A stretch of DNA of 64,000 nucleotides from Candidatus Obscuribacterales bacterium (lineage in GTDB: Bacteria > Cyanobacteriota > Vampirovibrionia > Obscuribacterales > Obscuribacteraceae), in contig JAKFVU010000076.1 in the NCBI GenBank assembly GCA_021732025.1, positions 47,531-111,530 on the forward strand. The letters run 5' to 3'. How positions within the stretch are numbered: the first letter of the stretch is position 1; the number at the start of each line of letters is the position of its first letter. Below are positions 1 through 8,889 of the stretch, piece after piece. A program made the position numbers and the translations under genes. The notes beneath the pieces were generated by a model. It saw only the letters and a list, made by a program, of their open reading frames with translations, did no database searches and had not been told where the DNA came from.

Positions 1-1077
1 AGCTCCACCCAAGGTAGCGCGATAGAGCAATTCTGGCGGCTCAATCCAAATATCAGGCTGCATGTAGTTGGCATCTTTCATAACATTGAAAAGCGACATC
101 GAAGGTCCGGCCGCCACATCTGAACCAAGGCCAAAGAGACAGCCCGCATCCCGAATTTTCTGATAGAGAAAGACACCACTCTTGAGAAAGAAGTTAGAAC
201 TAGGGCAATGTGCCAACGAGCTGCGACTATCGGCCACAGTCTTAATGTCTTGATCATCTAAATGGATGGCATGGGCAAAGACAGTGCGTTCACCAATAAT
301 GCCAAAACCTTTGTACACATCTAGATAGCTGCGAGCACTAGGAAACTGCGTCGAGACAAATTGAATCTCTTCTTTGGCCTCAGATAAATGAGTGTGAACA
401 TAGGTGCCAGCATGCTTGGCAAACAAACGACCGACGCCAGCCAGAAGTTCAGGGGTGGCAGTAACGCCAAAGCGTGGAGTGAATGCATAAAGCAGCAGTC
501 CATCACCTTGGCCGTGCCATTTAACAGCTAGCTCTTCTGATTCTCGCAAAGAAGTTTCTGTATCTTCCGTCAAAGCCTCAGGAGAATTAGCATCCATCAT
601 CACTTTGCCCATAATTACCCGACTGCCTTTATTGAGGGCGACCTCAAAAGCGGCATCAGTAGCGGCTTTATGAATAGTGGTAAAGACCACAGCTAAAGTA
701 GTGCCGTTTGAGGCTAACTCATCAAAAAACCAATGGGCAATTTTACGAGCATGATTAGTGTCAGCAAAGCGAGCTTCAGCGGGGAAAATATATTTGTTGA
801 GCCAGGCCATCAGGTGTTCGCCTGAGCGGCCGGTCTGCGAAACTTGCGGCAAATGCAGGTGCAAATCAACTAAGCCAGGCAGCAAGAGACGTTGGCCGAA
901 ATCAATAATCTGAACATTACTATCATTTATATATTTGTCTTTTAGCTCGTGCCAAGGTGCCACATCGACAATTTTGCCAAGGCTGTTTACAACCAAAGCG
1001 CCGCTAACGTAGTCAAGATACTCGGTACTCGAAAGGGGTGTGATTACGTGCCCGAGGTAGACTTTGGTGCTAGTCAT
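1..1077 (-). CDS. guaD: Guanine deaminase, C-terminus cut by window edge
   Basis: The minus-strand frame is open from the ATG at 1077 to base 1, giving 359 codons without a stop; the C-terminus lies outside the window. It is an amidohydrolase. The metal-binding HLHL pair is at residues 73-75, followed by a PQ and a LMAWLNKY segment. Further on are the segments GKVMMDANSP, YAFTPRFGV, HTHLSEAKEE and GLGSDVAAG. This set is characteristic of guanine deaminase rather than cytosine or atrazine-type hydrolases. The reaction is guanine to xanthine plus ammonia in purine salvage, cytosolic and zinc-dependent. No other purine gene is nearby. The gene diverges from the GNAT gene across about 100 bases. 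A related amidohydrolase is possible but less likely. Confidence 0.88.
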   Translation of the reverse strand, partial: MTSTKVYLGHVITPLSSTEYLDYVSGALVVNSLGKIVDVAPWHELKDKYINDSNVQIIDFGQRLLLPGLVDLHLHLPQVSQTGRSGEHLMAWLNKYIFPAEARFADTNHARKIAHWFFDELASNGTTLAVVFTTIHKAATDAAFEVALNKGSRVIMGKVMMDANSPEALTEDTETSLRESEELAVKWHGQGDGLLLYAFTPRFGVTATPELLAGVGRLFAKHAGTYVHTHLSEAKEEIQFVSTQFPSARSYLDVYKGFGIIGERTVFAHAIHLDDQDIKTVADSRSSLAHCPSSNFFLKSGVFLYQKIRDAGCLFGLGSDVAAGPSMSLFNVMKDANYMQPDIWIEPPELLYRATLGGA

Positions 1078-1180
1078 TGTTAAATCAGATTCTGGCGCTT
1101 GCATAAACTCTTAGGATGACACCACAAATTAAACAGATACTGTAATACTAACTGCAAGTTAAGATACCGTGATTTAGCCA

Positions 1181-2188
1181 ATGACATTGTCAGAAATTCG
1201 CGATTCAGAGATCTTGCAGGTAATGCATGAAACCTATGAATTGTGGTCGGCAGGCCTAACCAGGGCAGACTATTACCATTACAACTCGTTTCAGCGAACC
1301 CACGATTGGGGCAGAAGACATCTTAGATTTCTCGCCCTAAGGCACGGTGACGAAATAGCGGCTGGCTGCAAAGCCTATGAAATAGAACTTACTGCCAAAG
1401 GTAAGACCTATCCTTTCTTAGGCATAGGAGCCCTCTTTTCAAGACGAAAATTTCGCGGCCAAGGGCTGGGCGGCCGCTTCATGGAAGAATTTATCGAAAG
1501 AGCTGAGGCCATTGGAGCTGCCGGTATTCTCTTGTTTTCAGACATTGGCTCTGAATTCTATGAAAAATATGGTTTCCAAGAACTTTCTAGTCTAGATTTT
1601 TCAATCGACTTAGCTGTCGCCAAATGGCGCTTGCCAAACGGCGCCAAGTGCCCAGCCTTTACTATCGAAGCCGTTTCTCATGCCCATACCGAAATCTTGC
1701 ACCGCTACCACCAGCGGTGGCTTGCCCGGCGGCCTTTTGCAGTGAGGCGCTCAGAAAAGTATTGGCATTACAAGATTGCCAAAGAGTTATTCCTCAATCA
1801 AAATTCGGGTTTATCCTGGCCCTGCTTACAGCTACTTACAGTAAAAGATGGCTATTGCATCTACGAAGTTGGCGGCAAGACCATGCGCATTTTAGAACTT
1901 GTGGACGGCGGTGTCGGCCCTGAAAATTTATGGCGCGCTGTTTTAACCCAGGCAAATTCTCTGCAGATACGCAAACTGAGAGGTTGGGAAGGCAATCTCA
2001 GAGATCTTGAGCCGGGCTTTAACCTAAAGAGTTTTCTATCAGGAGACGATTTTCAGGCTGATTTTCGTGGTCAAATCTATTACTCTGAGAGAAACTGGGG
2101 CCGGACAATGATGCTCGCCCTTGACAATGATGTTGAAGACTGGTTCTATGAATTCCCTTGTCCACTAATGGAGCTGGATCATCTCTAG
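1181..2188 (+). CDS. GNAT family N-acetyltransferase, two-part protein
   Basis: A 335-residue protein. The N-terminal half is a GNAT fold. The acetyl-CoA pyrophosphate loop is RRKFRGQGLGG (about residues 87-98), and a FYEKYGFQEL segment marks the usual C-terminal strand near residue 130. The second half (about 160-335) also looks folded and may be a second degenerate GNAT-like or substrate-recognition domain, as in two-domain acetyltransferases; I do not recognise its substrate. The start ATG lacks a strong ribosome site. It ends 15 bases before the TPP-dependent enzyme and is probably co-transcribed with it, which hints at a shared but unknown pathway. Confidence 0.8.
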   Translation: MTLSEIRDSEILQVMHETYELWSAGLTRADYYHYNSFQRTHDWGRRHLRFLALRHGDEIAAGCKAYEIELTAKGKTYPFLGIGALFSRRKFRGQGLGGRFMEEFIERAEAIGAAGILLFSDIGSEFYEKYGFQELSSLDFSIDLAVAKWRLPNGAKCPAFTIEAVSHAHTEILHRYHQRWLARRPFAVRRSEKYWHYKIAKELFLNQNSGLSWPCLQLLTVKDGYCIYEVGGKTMRILELVDGGVGPENLWRAVLTQANSLQIRKLRGWEGNLRDLEPGFNLKSFLSGDDFQADFRGQIYYSERNWGRTMMLALDNDVEDWFYEFPCPLMELDHL

Positions 2189-2203
2189 AATGACGAGAGC
2201 ATA

Positions 2204-3844
2204 ATGACAAAATCTTCGACCAAACTAACCTGCGACTTGCTCTTGCAACAGCTTCTGATTGAGGGAGCTAGTCAAATTTTTGTTGCCCCACGCTCCTGTA
2301 ACTCGCCTGTAGCCCAAGCATTGGCCGAGGTCAAAGGTTTTCGTCAAGTCAACTGTGCCAGTGAATTAACCGCAGCCTTCATGAGCATTGGCTATGCTCA
2401 GGCGTCTTCGCGTGCTGCAATTCTTTTACTTTCAGCCGGTCAGGGACTAGTCACCGCACTGCCAGCCATTTACACGGCTAGCCGCATCCACGTGCCCATG
2501 ATTATCATCTGCGATCAGCTCAGCACTCAAATTTTGAACGATGACCCTGCCCTGTCTCTAGACGTTTTGTCGATGAGTAAATCTGTGTGCAAATGGTCGG
2601 CAGAAGCTAGACATGCAGGAGAGATACCGCGTCTGATCAGACGTGCATTCACTGAAGCCTTTTCACCACCGAAAGGTCCAGTGGTGCTATCGCTACCGGT
2701 TGACATCTTGAATCATACAGCTGAAGCCAATATCATCAATCCACCTCATACCAGCCCACTCGGTGGAGCCGATTACAATTTCATTCAAAAAAGTGCTCGC
2801 ACTCTCGTTTCGGCTGCTAGCCCATGTATTGTCACCGGCAATGAAGTCAGTCAATACCGCGCTCGCAAAGAAGCGGCCACATTAGCAGAGGTAATCGGTT
2901 GTCCGGTTTATAGTGAACCCAATCCCACGGGCGTCAATTTTCCCAATCGGCATCCGCAGTTTGCTGGTGTGCTTTCAACCGAAATAACTCAGGCACGCGA
3001 AAGTCTAAGAGGTCACGACCTAGTTCTCGCCCTCGGTATGCAGACACGTCTGCCAGAAACAGCAGACCAAGCCTCTTTGATTTCGCCGCGCACCTCGGTG
3101 GTGCAAATCAACGTTGACCCCACCTTATCGGGCAAGACACTTCCCTGTATCGCTACGGCCACTGCCGACATCGCCGAATCGCTATCAAGGCTAAGAGCTG
3201 AAATACAGCTTATCGCTGATGCAAAGTGGCTCAATTTAGTGAGAAAGCGAGCCCAAGACACCATTCAAGAGATTTCTGGCGAGCGTCAGAAGATGGAAGA
3301 GAATCTTGTCTATCCGAAAGAGAATGATCCGATCTCACTATTTTGGCTATTGCGCAGTGTCGATGGCGCTCGCAGTAGTGGTTCAATTGTGGTCACCGAT
3401 ATCGTCGGAACCAACGCCGATCCAGCCGTGGTCATGAGTTTAGAAGGCAGTTCAGCCTATTTCGCCTCAAACTCAGGAGTGGACGGCTATGCCATCGGTG
3501 CTGCCCTCGGCACACAGTGGGCTTCTCCAGACAGCACGGTAGTTTGCATCACCTCTGATCAATCATTCTTGCAGGCCACTCAAGCACTGTGGACGGCAGC
3601 GCACTATGTGCTAAATACCAAAATAATTTTGGTCAACAACGGCGGCACAGACAGCCTCAACCTGCACCTTGGGAACTCAGATCATCAATTCCCTCTCGAT
3701 TGCCCAGAGATTGAATTTACTCATTTGGCTAAGGCAATGGCTGTGCCAAGCCTTAAGGCTCAATCAATGGGTCAGCTCGAAGAGGCTCTAGCAGCAATGT
3801 TTGAGACACCTGGGCCCTTCTTAATTGACGCTCGCATTCGCTGA
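2204..3844 (+). CDS. Thiamine-diphosphate enzyme, acetolactate synthase/benzoylformate decarboxylase-like
   Basis: A 546-residue protein with the three-domain layout of the acetolactate synthase / benzoylformate decarboxylase superfamily: an N-terminal Pyr domain, a central domain (about 190-320) and a C-terminal PP domain. The catalytic glutamate that activates TPP is present as E54 in NCASELTAAF. In the PP domain the usual GDG is SDQ (S451-D452-Q453), while the metal-ligand aspartate D452 and asparagines N478-N479 remain at normal spacing. ALWTAAHY follows as in benzoylformate decarboxylases. The reaction cannot be named. Loss of both glycines suggests changed cofactor binding or a divergent subfamily. 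It follows the GNAT gene by 15 bases. Confidence 0.75.
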   Translation: MTKSSTKLTCDLLLQQLLIEGASQIFVAPRSCNSPVAQALAEVKGFRQVNCASELTAAFMSIGYAQASSRAAILLLSAGQGLVTALPAIYTASRIHVPMIIICDQLSTQILNDDPALSLDVLSMSKSVCKWSAEARHAGEIPRLIRRAFTEAFSPPKGPVVLSLPVDILNHTAEANIINPPHTSPLGGADYNFIQKSARTLVSAASPCIVTGNEVSQYRARKEAATLAEVIGCPVYSEPNPTGVNFPNRHPQFAGVLSTEITQARESLRGHDLVLALGMQTRLPETADQASLISPRTSVVQINVDPTLSGKTLPCIATATADIAESLSRLRAEIQLIADAKWLNLVRKRAQDTIQEISGERQKMEENLVYPKENDPISLFWLLRSVDGARSSGSIVVTDIVGTNADPAVVMSLEGSSAYFASNSGVDGYAIGAALGTQWASPDSTVVCITSDQSFLQATQALWTAAHYVLNTKIILVNNGGTDSLNLHLGNSDHQFPLDCPEIEFTHLAKAMAVPSLKAQSMGQLEEALAAMFETPGPFLIDARIR

Positions 3845-4008
3845 TTTAGCAGTTCATTCTTAACTTTAGTTCAACTGCAAGTTTAAAAAAGGTTTCAAAG
3901 AATATCGAAAAGCTTAGGCAATTTGGTATTTGAGGGCGTTTCTGCGCGCTGGTTGATAGACTATTTGAGTACAAAGCCACAGAGTTTTTCCAATAGGATA
4001 TTCGCACA

Positions 4009-5832
4009 GTGAACACATTAGCTGTAGGTAGCAAAGAAAAACTGGAGAAAGGACGAGTCGTCAACGACTTCTCCATCCAAGTTGCAACAGTAAACGGCTC
4101 CGGAAGCCAATCTTCAAATAGCGTATTGATGCGCTCCATCTTCCAGATGGGTATCCCGGTGAGCGGAAAGAACCTCTTTCCCTCTAACATTGCCGGTCTG
4201 CCAACCTGGTTCACCATCCGCGTCAACAAAAACGGTTATGTCGCCAGAAAGTCAGATATTGAAATTCTTATAGCGATGAATCCACAAACAGCCATCGACG
4301 ACGTGAAGAGTCTTTCAACTGGCGCTGTTTGTATCTCACCGGTTGAACTAAAACTAGATGCCATTCGCAAAGACGTTTTGCACTATCAAGTTCCATTCAC
4401 TGAATTGGCCGCTAAAGCCAGTGAAAATCTGAAGTTGCGCAAACTGCTCATGAATATGCTCTATGTTGGCGTTGTTGCCGAACTACTAAATATCGACCAC
4501 GGTCAAATCGAAAACAGCATCAGCAAACAGTTCGAAGGCAAGACTAAAGCTATCGATCTCAACTTGAATGCTGTCAAAATCGGCCGTGAGTGGGCCCGCG
4601 AAAATCTCAAAAAAGAAGACCCTTACTTCGTCGAACCAATGGACAAGACCCAAGGCAAAATCATCATTGATGGTAACGCTGCTTGTGCTCTTGGATCACT
4701 TTTCGCCGGCGTTACTGTGGTTACCTGGTATCCAATCACTCCTTCATCAAGCTTGTGCGAACAGCTCATTGACTACCTGAAGGAATACCGCATTGACAAA
4801 GAATCTGGCAAAGCCAGCTTTGCTGTCATTCAGGCTGAAGATGAGCTAGCTGCTATCGGTATGGCTCTGGGTGCTGGTTGGGCTGGAGCCCGCTCGATGA
4901 CTTCGACATCAGGACCTGGCATTTCGCTCATGGCTGAATTTGCAGGCTACGGTTACTTCACTGAAATTCCCACGGTTGTCTTTGATGTTCAGCGCGTCGG
5001 ACCATCAACTGGCATGCCTACCCGCACATCCCAAGCCGATTTGATTAGTGCTTATACACTTTCACACGGCGATACCAAGCATATCGTTCTGCTTCCTGGC
5101 TCAATCATAGAATGCTATGAAATGGCTGGCGAGGCCTTTGATTTGGCTGAGAAATTCCAAACTCCAATTTTCGTGCTCACCGACCTAGACCTCGGCATGA
5201 ACAACTGGATGAGCGATCCCTTTGAATATCCAACCAAACCAATCAACCGCGGTAAAGTTATGACCGCAGCTGACATTGAAAAAGCTGGCGTATTCGAGCG
5301 CTATAGAGACGTTGATGGCGACGGTATTCCATACCGCACACTGCCAGGAACAGACCATCCTCAAGCAGCCTACTTCACTCGCGGCTCTGGCCACAATGAG
5401 AAAGCTGGCTACACTGAAAAACCAGAAGACTATCTCAATTTGATGAACAGACTAGATAAGAAATTCCAGACTGCTCGCAAGTTTGTGCCAGCTCCGGTAG
5501 TCTCAGTTGAGAAGGGTGCAAAAATCGGCATCATCGCTTACGGCTCTTCTGACTTTGCCATCGTTGAAACACGCGACCAACTCAAAGTAGCAAACATTCC
5601 AACTAGCTACTTGCGAGTGCGCGCCTTACCGTTCACCGACGAGCTACGCAAATTCGTCGAAAGCCACGACCACGTGTATGTAGTAGAGCAAAACAGAGAC
5701 GCTCAAATGCGCGATCTAATTCGCTTAGAACTACCCGACCTGGCAATGAAAATTCGCTCAGTTAGACACTACGATGGTCTGCCAATCGATGCCCAATTTG
5801 TCACTGACGCAATCATGGAGCAGGAGAGATAA
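4009..5832 (+). CDS. korA: 2-oxoacid:ferredoxin oxidoreductase, fused gamma-alpha subunit
   Basis: A 607-residue protein starting at GTG, with AGGA about ten bases upstream. Residues about 20-190 form the gamma (catalytic-domain) segment beginning VATVNGSGSQSSN. Residues from about 220 form the alpha pyrimidine-binding domain, with WYPITPSSS, QAEDELAAIGMALGAGWAG, TSTSGPGISLM and RVGPSTGMPT. This gamma-alpha fusion is typical of bacterial 2-oxoglutarate:ferredoxin oxidoreductase. With KorB it would oxidise a 2-oxoacid to its acyl-CoA while reducing ferredoxin in the cytosol. The substrate, 2-oxoglutarate rather than pyruvate or a branched-chain acid, is inferred from overall type. KorB starts 3 bases after its stop. 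Confidence 0.9.
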   Translation: MNTLAVGSKEKLEKGRVVNDFSIQVATVNGSGSQSSNSVLMRSIFQMGIPVSGKNLFPSNIAGLPTWFTIRVNKNGYVARKSDIEILIAMNPQTAIDDVKSLSTGAVCISPVELKLDAIRKDVLHYQVPFTELAAKASENLKLRKLLMNMLYVGVVAELLNIDHGQIENSISKQFEGKTKAIDLNLNAVKIGREWARENLKKEDPYFVEPMDKTQGKIIIDGNAACALGSLFAGVTVVTWYPITPSSSLCEQLIDYLKEYRIDKESGKASFAVIQAEDELAAIGMALGAGWAGARSMTSTSGPGISLMAEFAGYGYFTEIPTVVFDVQRVGPSTGMPTRTSQADLISAYTLSHGDTKHIVLLPGSIIECYEMAGEAFDLAEKFQTPIFVLTDLDLGMNNWMSDPFEYPTKPINRGKVMTAADIEKAGVFERYRDVDGDGIPYRTLPGTDHPQAAYFTRGSGHNEKAGYTEKPEDYLNLMNRLDKKFQTARKFVPAPVVSVEKGAKIGIIAYGSSDFAIVETRDQLKVANIPTSYLRVRALPFTDELRKFVESHDHVYVVEQNRDAQMRDLIRLELPDLAMKIRSVRHYDGLPIDAQFVTDAIMEQER

Positions 5833-5835
5833 ACA

Positions 5836-6867
5836 ATGGTAACTTCAACACCTCCAACAAACAGAATCGGTCTGACAATGGCCGAATACAAAGGGGCTCC
5901 ATCTACACTCTGCGATGGTTGTGGTCACGACGCTATTACGGCTCAGATCATCAAAGCCTTTTATGAACTAGGCAAAGAACCACATATGGTGGCGAAGTTG
6001 AGCGGCATCGGCTGCTCGTCTAAAACACCAGCCTACTTCTTGAACCGTTCACACGGATTCAACTCTGTGCACGGCAGAATGCCATCAGTAGCCACTGGTG
6101 TTAGCGCAGCGAACCACACACTTTCACTAATTGGTGTCAGTGGTGATGGCGATACTGCTTCCATCGGCTTAGGCCAATTTTGTCACCTTGTGCGTCGCAA
6201 CGTTCCGATGATCTACATCGTAGAGAACAACGGTGTATATGGTTTAACAAAAGGTCAGTTCTCAGCTACTGCCGACCTTGGTTCAAAAGCCAAAAGTGGC
6301 GTCATCAACGAATTGCCACCAATCGACCTCTGCGGTCTAGCCATTGAGCTTGGTTGCAGTTTCGTTGGTCGTTCGTTTGCTGGCGACCCGAAACAGCTAG
6401 TAGCACTACTGAAAGCTGCTGGTTCGCACAAAGGTACAGCTGTTATTGACGTAATCAGTCCATGTGTAACTTTCAACAACCATGAAGGTTCCACCAAGGC
6501 TTATAAGTACGCCAAAGAAATGGAAACACCATTGCACGAACTTGGTTACATTCCTTTCTTCGAACAAATCAGTGTTGACTACGAACCAGGCTCGATGCAA
6601 GAAGTAGAAATGCATGACGGCTCGAAAATTAGATTGAAGAAGACCGAACGCAATTACGATCCGACCAATCAGACCCAAGCCATTCTGACGATCAAAGAAG
6701 CTCATGACAAAAAAGAGTTTCTCACTGGTTTGCTCTACATCAATGAAGACAAAGAAGACTTCTCCACCATCATGAATGTTGGCGATGCCCCTCTAGCTAC
6801 ATTGCCACAAGAGATCACCAGACCAGCGAAAAGTGTTCTTGAAGAAATTATGGCTGGCCTGAAATAG
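5836..6867 (+). CDS. korB: 2-oxoacid:ferredoxin oxidoreductase, beta subunit
   Basis: A 343-residue TPP-binding beta subunit. The N-terminus carries LCDGCGHDAI, and GIGCSSKTP and SPCVTFNNHEG follow; together these cysteines fit the [4Fe-4S] ligands of KorB. The TPP motif is intact: GDGDTASIGLGQF followed by ENNGVYGLTKGQ. The C-terminal tail past residue 270 has a KTERNYDPTNQTQA segment usual for this family. It is translationally close to korA and is the last gene before a strong hairpin terminator. The reduced ferredoxin it makes could in principle feed other redox enzymes in the cell; no ferredoxin gene is in the window. Confidence 0.92.
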   Translation: MVTSTPPTNRIGLTMAEYKGAPSTLCDGCGHDAITAQIIKAFYELGKEPHMVAKLSGIGCSSKTPAYFLNRSHGFNSVHGRMPSVATGVSAANHTLSLIGVSGDGDTASIGLGQFCHLVRRNVPMIYIVENNGVYGLTKGQFSATADLGSKAKSGVINELPPIDLCGLAIELGCSFVGRSFAGDPKQLVALLKAAGSHKGTAVIDVISPCVTFNNHEGSTKAYKYAKEMETPLHELGYIPFFEQISVDYEPGSMQEVEMHDGSKIRLKKTERNYDPTNQTQAILTIKEAHDKKEFLTGLLYINEDKEDFSTIMNVGDAPLATLPQEITRPAKSVLEEIMAGLK

Positions 6868-6887
6868 CCTGCTTATAAAATTGAAGA

Positions 6888-6917
6888 AAGGCCGCTAGAG
6901 ATAGCGGCCTTTTTTTT
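6888..6917 (+). terminator. Rho-independent terminator after korAB
   Basis: A perfect 10-bp stem, AAGGCCGCTA (6888-6897) pairing with TAGCGGCCTT (6902-6911), closes a GAGA tetraloop and runs into an uninterrupted T tract (6910-6917). It lies 20 bases after the korB stop. This is the cleanest terminator in the window. Confidence 0.93.
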
Positions 6918-7025
6918 GGGTCATCCCAAAGAGCGATGCCAAGATTGGCAGAATTGCTAAAATTAGGAATATGACAAGTCGATTAAATATCAGCAGAGAT
7001 AAGCAGCGATAAGTAGGGCCGTTTA

Positions 7026-8417
7026 ATGCATGTCACCCTATTTGGTGCCGCCAATGAAGTCACGGGCTCATGCTATTTGTTGCGAAGCGAATCGGCAAGA
7101 ATACTTGTTGACTGCGGTATGTTTCAAGGCTCAGAAAGATTAGAGCTGCAAAATCGCATCCCTGCTCAATTAGGTGCCAAGACAGTCAACGCAGTTTTGC
7201 TCACCCACGGTCACTTAGATCATTGCGGCAGACTACCTTTACTGACCAAAGCCGGATTCTCAGGGCCAATCTTTGCCACCGAGGGCACGGCAGCCATTGC
7301 CAAACTCATACTCAGCGACGCTGCCAAAATTGAAGAAGAAGATACAGCTAGAGAAAACCGTCAGCGCAAGAAAGACCATTTGCCGTTGATCAAACCTGTG
7401 TTTCGACTGCGCGATGTCGAGCAAGTTTGCCGGCAATTTCAAATCATCAATTACAACCACTGGTTCGATGTCACCCTTGGTGTCAAGGCCCAGTTCGTTG
7501 AGGCCGGCCACATCTTAGGCTCTTCTAGCATCTTGCTTGATGTCAGTGAAAACGAGACAAGCAAACGGCTGGTTTTCTCTGGCGATTTAGGTCGTTTTGA
7601 TGCCCCAATTATGTGCGATCCCTTGCCGCCCGAACGTGCCGACATTGTCTTTCTTGAATCTACCTACGGCGACCGCAATCATCCGCCTTTAGCTAAGACA
7701 CTAGAAGAATTCGAGAGCCAGCTCAAGGCTGCCATTGCCCGCAAAGGTAAAATTCTCATCCCAACCTTTGCCGTGGGTCGCACCCAGCAAATTCTTTATC
7801 AAATTGCAGCGATGATTAGACGAGGCGCAATTGCTGCCCTGCCCATCTATCTAGATAGCCCCATGGCTATTGCAGCCACCGAACTCTACACCAAGCATAT
7901 TGTCTTTATGGATGAGGAAGCTCAAAATCTTCAGCTAACTGGGCAACTAGAAACTGATCTGACCACACTAAAAACCTGTCAAACTGCCGAAGAATCGAAG
8001 GCTCTGAACAATATAGAAGGGCCTTGTATAATTCTGGCCGGTGCTGGCATGTGCAATGCTGGCAGAATCTTGCATCACCTTCTACGCAATCTCAACAGCC
8101 CAGAGACATTGGTTGTGATTGTCGGTTACCAGGCCAAGGGCTCTATTGGCAGAGACTTAATTGAAGGAGCAACTCAGGTCAAAATTTTAGGCGAAACCGT
8201 TCGTGTACGAGCCACCGTCAGAGGGATAGGTGGATTCAGCGCCCACGCCGACCAAAAAGACTTGCTGCGCTGGCTTAGGCCGTGCACAACAACTCCACCC
8301 AAGGTTGTACTTACCCATGGAGAGAGTCATGCAATTGATCAACTAGCATATGCGATAAAAAAAGAATTTGATATTAGTTGCCTTAAGCCTAAACAAGGTG
8401 AGACCCTGCAGTTTTAA
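7026..8417 (+). CDS. MBL-fold beta-CASP hydrolase (RNase/CPSF-like)
   Basis: A 463-residue protein. The metallo-beta-lactamase motif HGHLDH is at residues 61-66. A second-metal GHILGSSS and SGDLGRF follow, then a beta-CASP domain (PTFAVGRTQQIL, LDSPMA, GAGMCNAGRI) and an RMMBL end with GGFSAHADQ and LTHGE. This order is that of the bacterial YSH1/CPSF-73-like exonucleases, zinc-dependent enzymes acting on RNA or, in some members, DNA. It has no KH domain, so it is not RNase J. It heads an apparent operon with a universal stress protein (19 bases later) and a P-type ATPase. Its target is unknown. Confidence 0.88.
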   Translation: MHVTLFGAANEVTGSCYLLRSESARILVDCGMFQGSERLELQNRIPAQLGAKTVNAVLLTHGHLDHCGRLPLLTKAGFSGPIFATEGTAAIAKLILSDAAKIEEEDTARENRQRKKDHLPLIKPVFRLRDVEQVCRQFQIINYNHWFDVTLGVKAQFVEAGHILGSSSILLDVSENETSKRLVFSGDLGRFDAPIMCDPLPPERADIVFLESTYGDRNHPPLAKTLEEFESQLKAAIARKGKILIPTFAVGRTQQILYQIAAMIRRGAIAALPIYLDSPMAIAATELYTKHIVFMDEEAQNLQLTGQLETDLTTLKTCQTAEESKALNNIEGPCIILAGAGMCNAGRILHHLLRNLNSPETLVVIVGYQAKGSIGRDLIEGATQVKILGETVRVRATVRGIGGFSAHADQKDLLRWLRPCTTTPPKVVLTHGESHAIDQLAYAIKKEFDISCLKPKQGETLQF

Positions 8418-8436
8418 GACCCAAGAGGAAAACATT

Positions 8437-8889
8437 GTGAAAGTAGTCATCGCTATCAATGAGCCCGGATTTGCCCAGATCATTTCGCACTTCGTCATTA
8501 ATCACGAATGGCCAAAAAACGCCGAATTTACAGTCTTAAGTGTTTTAGAACCGATGAAGTTAGGCAATGTCATGGCAGTATTACCCGGCCCAATTTTAGA
8601 CGACATAATGGCCGCGCAAAAAAAGACAGCTTCAGAACTCTGTCAAAGCACTGTGCAAGCCATCAAAACCGGTCTGCATACTGATGCAGTCAAAGAAGAA
8701 ATAATAGAAGGATTTCCCAAAGACGAAATCGTTAGCTATGCCACTGCAAGCGGTGCCGATTTGATCGTCATTGGTTCACATGATCGCAAAGGTCTTGAGC
8801 GTCTCATGCTCGGAAGTGTATCATTGGCCGTGGTCTGCCACGCCCATTGTACAGTCACCGTTGTCCGTGCCAGCAGCGAGGCAAATTGA
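8437..8889 (+). CDS. Universal stress protein (UspA family)
   Basis: A 150-residue protein beginning at GTG 8437 (MKVVIAINEPGF) with an AGAGGA ribosome site. An in-frame ATG at 8368 would add 23 residues overlapping the previous gene, so I reject that start. It has the single USP domain, with an N-terminal strand VVIAINE in place of the usual DGS motif and a C-terminal GADLIVIGSHDRKGLERLMLGS. That end matches the ATP-binding G-2X-G-9X-G-S/T motif of UspA proteins, so it probably binds ATP. Its stop overlaps the TTG start of the ATPase. Usp genes are often placed next to ion transporters, where they act as regulators; that role here is inference. Confidence 0.88.
   Translation: MKVVIAINEPGFAQIISHFVINHEWPKNAEFTVLSVLEPMKLGNVMAVLPGPILDDIMAAQKKTASELCQSTVQAIKTGLHTDAVKEEIIEGFPKDEIVSYATASGADLIVIGSHDRKGLERLMLGSVSLAVVCHAHCTVTVVRASSEAN

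Noticed and set aside
1..1077. guaD as a pseudogene
   Set aside because: The frame is intact throughout; the missing C-terminus is only the window edge.
2204..3844. Acetolactate synthase large subunit (ilvB)
   Set aside because: The GDG motif is SDQ, no small-subunit gene is present and the ALWTAA segment resembles benzoylformate decarboxylase.
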